DNA of 64,000 bases from Notospermus geniculatus (lineage: Eukaryota > Nemertea > Pilidiophora > Heteronemertea > Lineidae): positions 9,871-73,870 of the forward strand of contig NMRB01001481.1 of the NCBI GenBank assembly GCA_002633025.1, read 5' to 3'. Below are positions 63,465 through 64,000 of this stretch, piece by piece. The position numbers and the translations under genes were made by a program. Position 1 is the first letter of the stretch; every line of letters starts with the position of its first letter. The notes beneath the pieces were generated by a model. That model saw only the letters and a list, made by a program, of their open reading frames with translations. It made no database searches and had not been told where the DNA came from.

Positions 63465-64000
63465 TGTTTACACGTGTTTTTATCGAGTGTTTGCTGTGGG
63501 AGGTTCCCATTTTCCATAAACCACCTGCAAATAGAATGGCCTTTTCGTGGGTTGCAGGGTACGTTGCCGCGTGGTGCGGAATTGTCATTTTTTTGGCCAG
63601 TTTTGTAACCGCAAGTTGCCCTGATATGAAAGGTTATTTCTGAGATGTATGCTGATGTCAAGTCAGGACAGTATCTTAAGTAGGTCCATGCTGTTGTCTA
63701 GATGGTCAATGATATTTTAATGTTTTGTTAGTTTCCGCCTTATCATTTGAAAATTAGCCATATTGCGACAGTGTCTGCCCTTGACGATTCTTCGTGGCAA
63801 CAAATTCGAAACTTAAAATCTAAAATTGAAAACCGAAGTATGCATGTTTCCACCCACATGCAAAGAAACCCTTTGTGTGGCAGTTCAATTTATCTTAAAT
63901 CTACAATTTACAACATTTCTTGATATCAGAAAGCGTTCTAATGACATTCCACTTGATCGCTCTTACACCATGCATAAAGTCATTAAACACCAAACGACCT
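63465..64000. repeat. Duplicated block V, copy 2 (cut by window end)
   Basis: It starts at the contig junction with TGTTTACACGTG, equal to 62547. It has small deletions relative to copy 1, for example near 63680. Confidence 0.88.

Overview
The window reads as animal genomic DNA from a bilaterian, probably a marine invertebrate deuterostome. One spliced gene with GT-AG introns is recognisable, introns are kilobases long, coding density is very low, and there is a dense load of small inverted-repeat elements. The palindromes TAGGCCTA and TACATGTA recur throughout. I lean towards an echinoderm or hemichordate, but the sequence alone does not settle the species.

The one gene I can support is a Dbx-type (developing brain homeobox) transcription factor on the minus strand, with four coding exons at 22659-22254, 18103-17909, 16005-15806 and 7551-7246. 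They join in frame to a predicted 368-residue protein with an eh1-like repression motif, a conserved block before the homeodomain, a complete homeodomain split by an intron between homeodomain positions 44 and 45, and an acidic C-terminus. A TATA box and a CCAAT box lie at sensible distances upstream of the start codon.

Region by region: 1-7245 lies downstream of Dbx and holds only repeats. 7246-22659 is the gene; its introns of about 8.3, 1.9 and 4.1 kb carry many hairpin or MITE-like elements. 22660-64000 lies upstream and contains no gene I recognise. Much of it is large near-identical duplicated blocks: 23098/24192, 28347/33155, 49868/51211, 52813/56599 and 62547/63465. Each has an edge exactly at a single-N contig junction, so unmerged heterozygous haplotypes are the simplest explanation for most of them.

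The duplicates work as natural allele comparisons. They reveal filled versus empty sites for a 161-bp element with a 14-bp target duplication, a 70-bp hairpin with a 7-bp target duplication, a MITE carrying CRE and YY1-like motifs, and a 5- versus 6-unit minisatellite. I found no CRISPR array, operon, intact transposase or reverse transcriptase, and no clearly new multigene system. The most notable items are the Dbx gene model, the polymorphic retroelement-like insertion with its conserved hairpin, the CRE/YY1 MITE family, a convergent pair of tRNA-like units, and a possible cryptic signal-peptide exon at 42195-42264.
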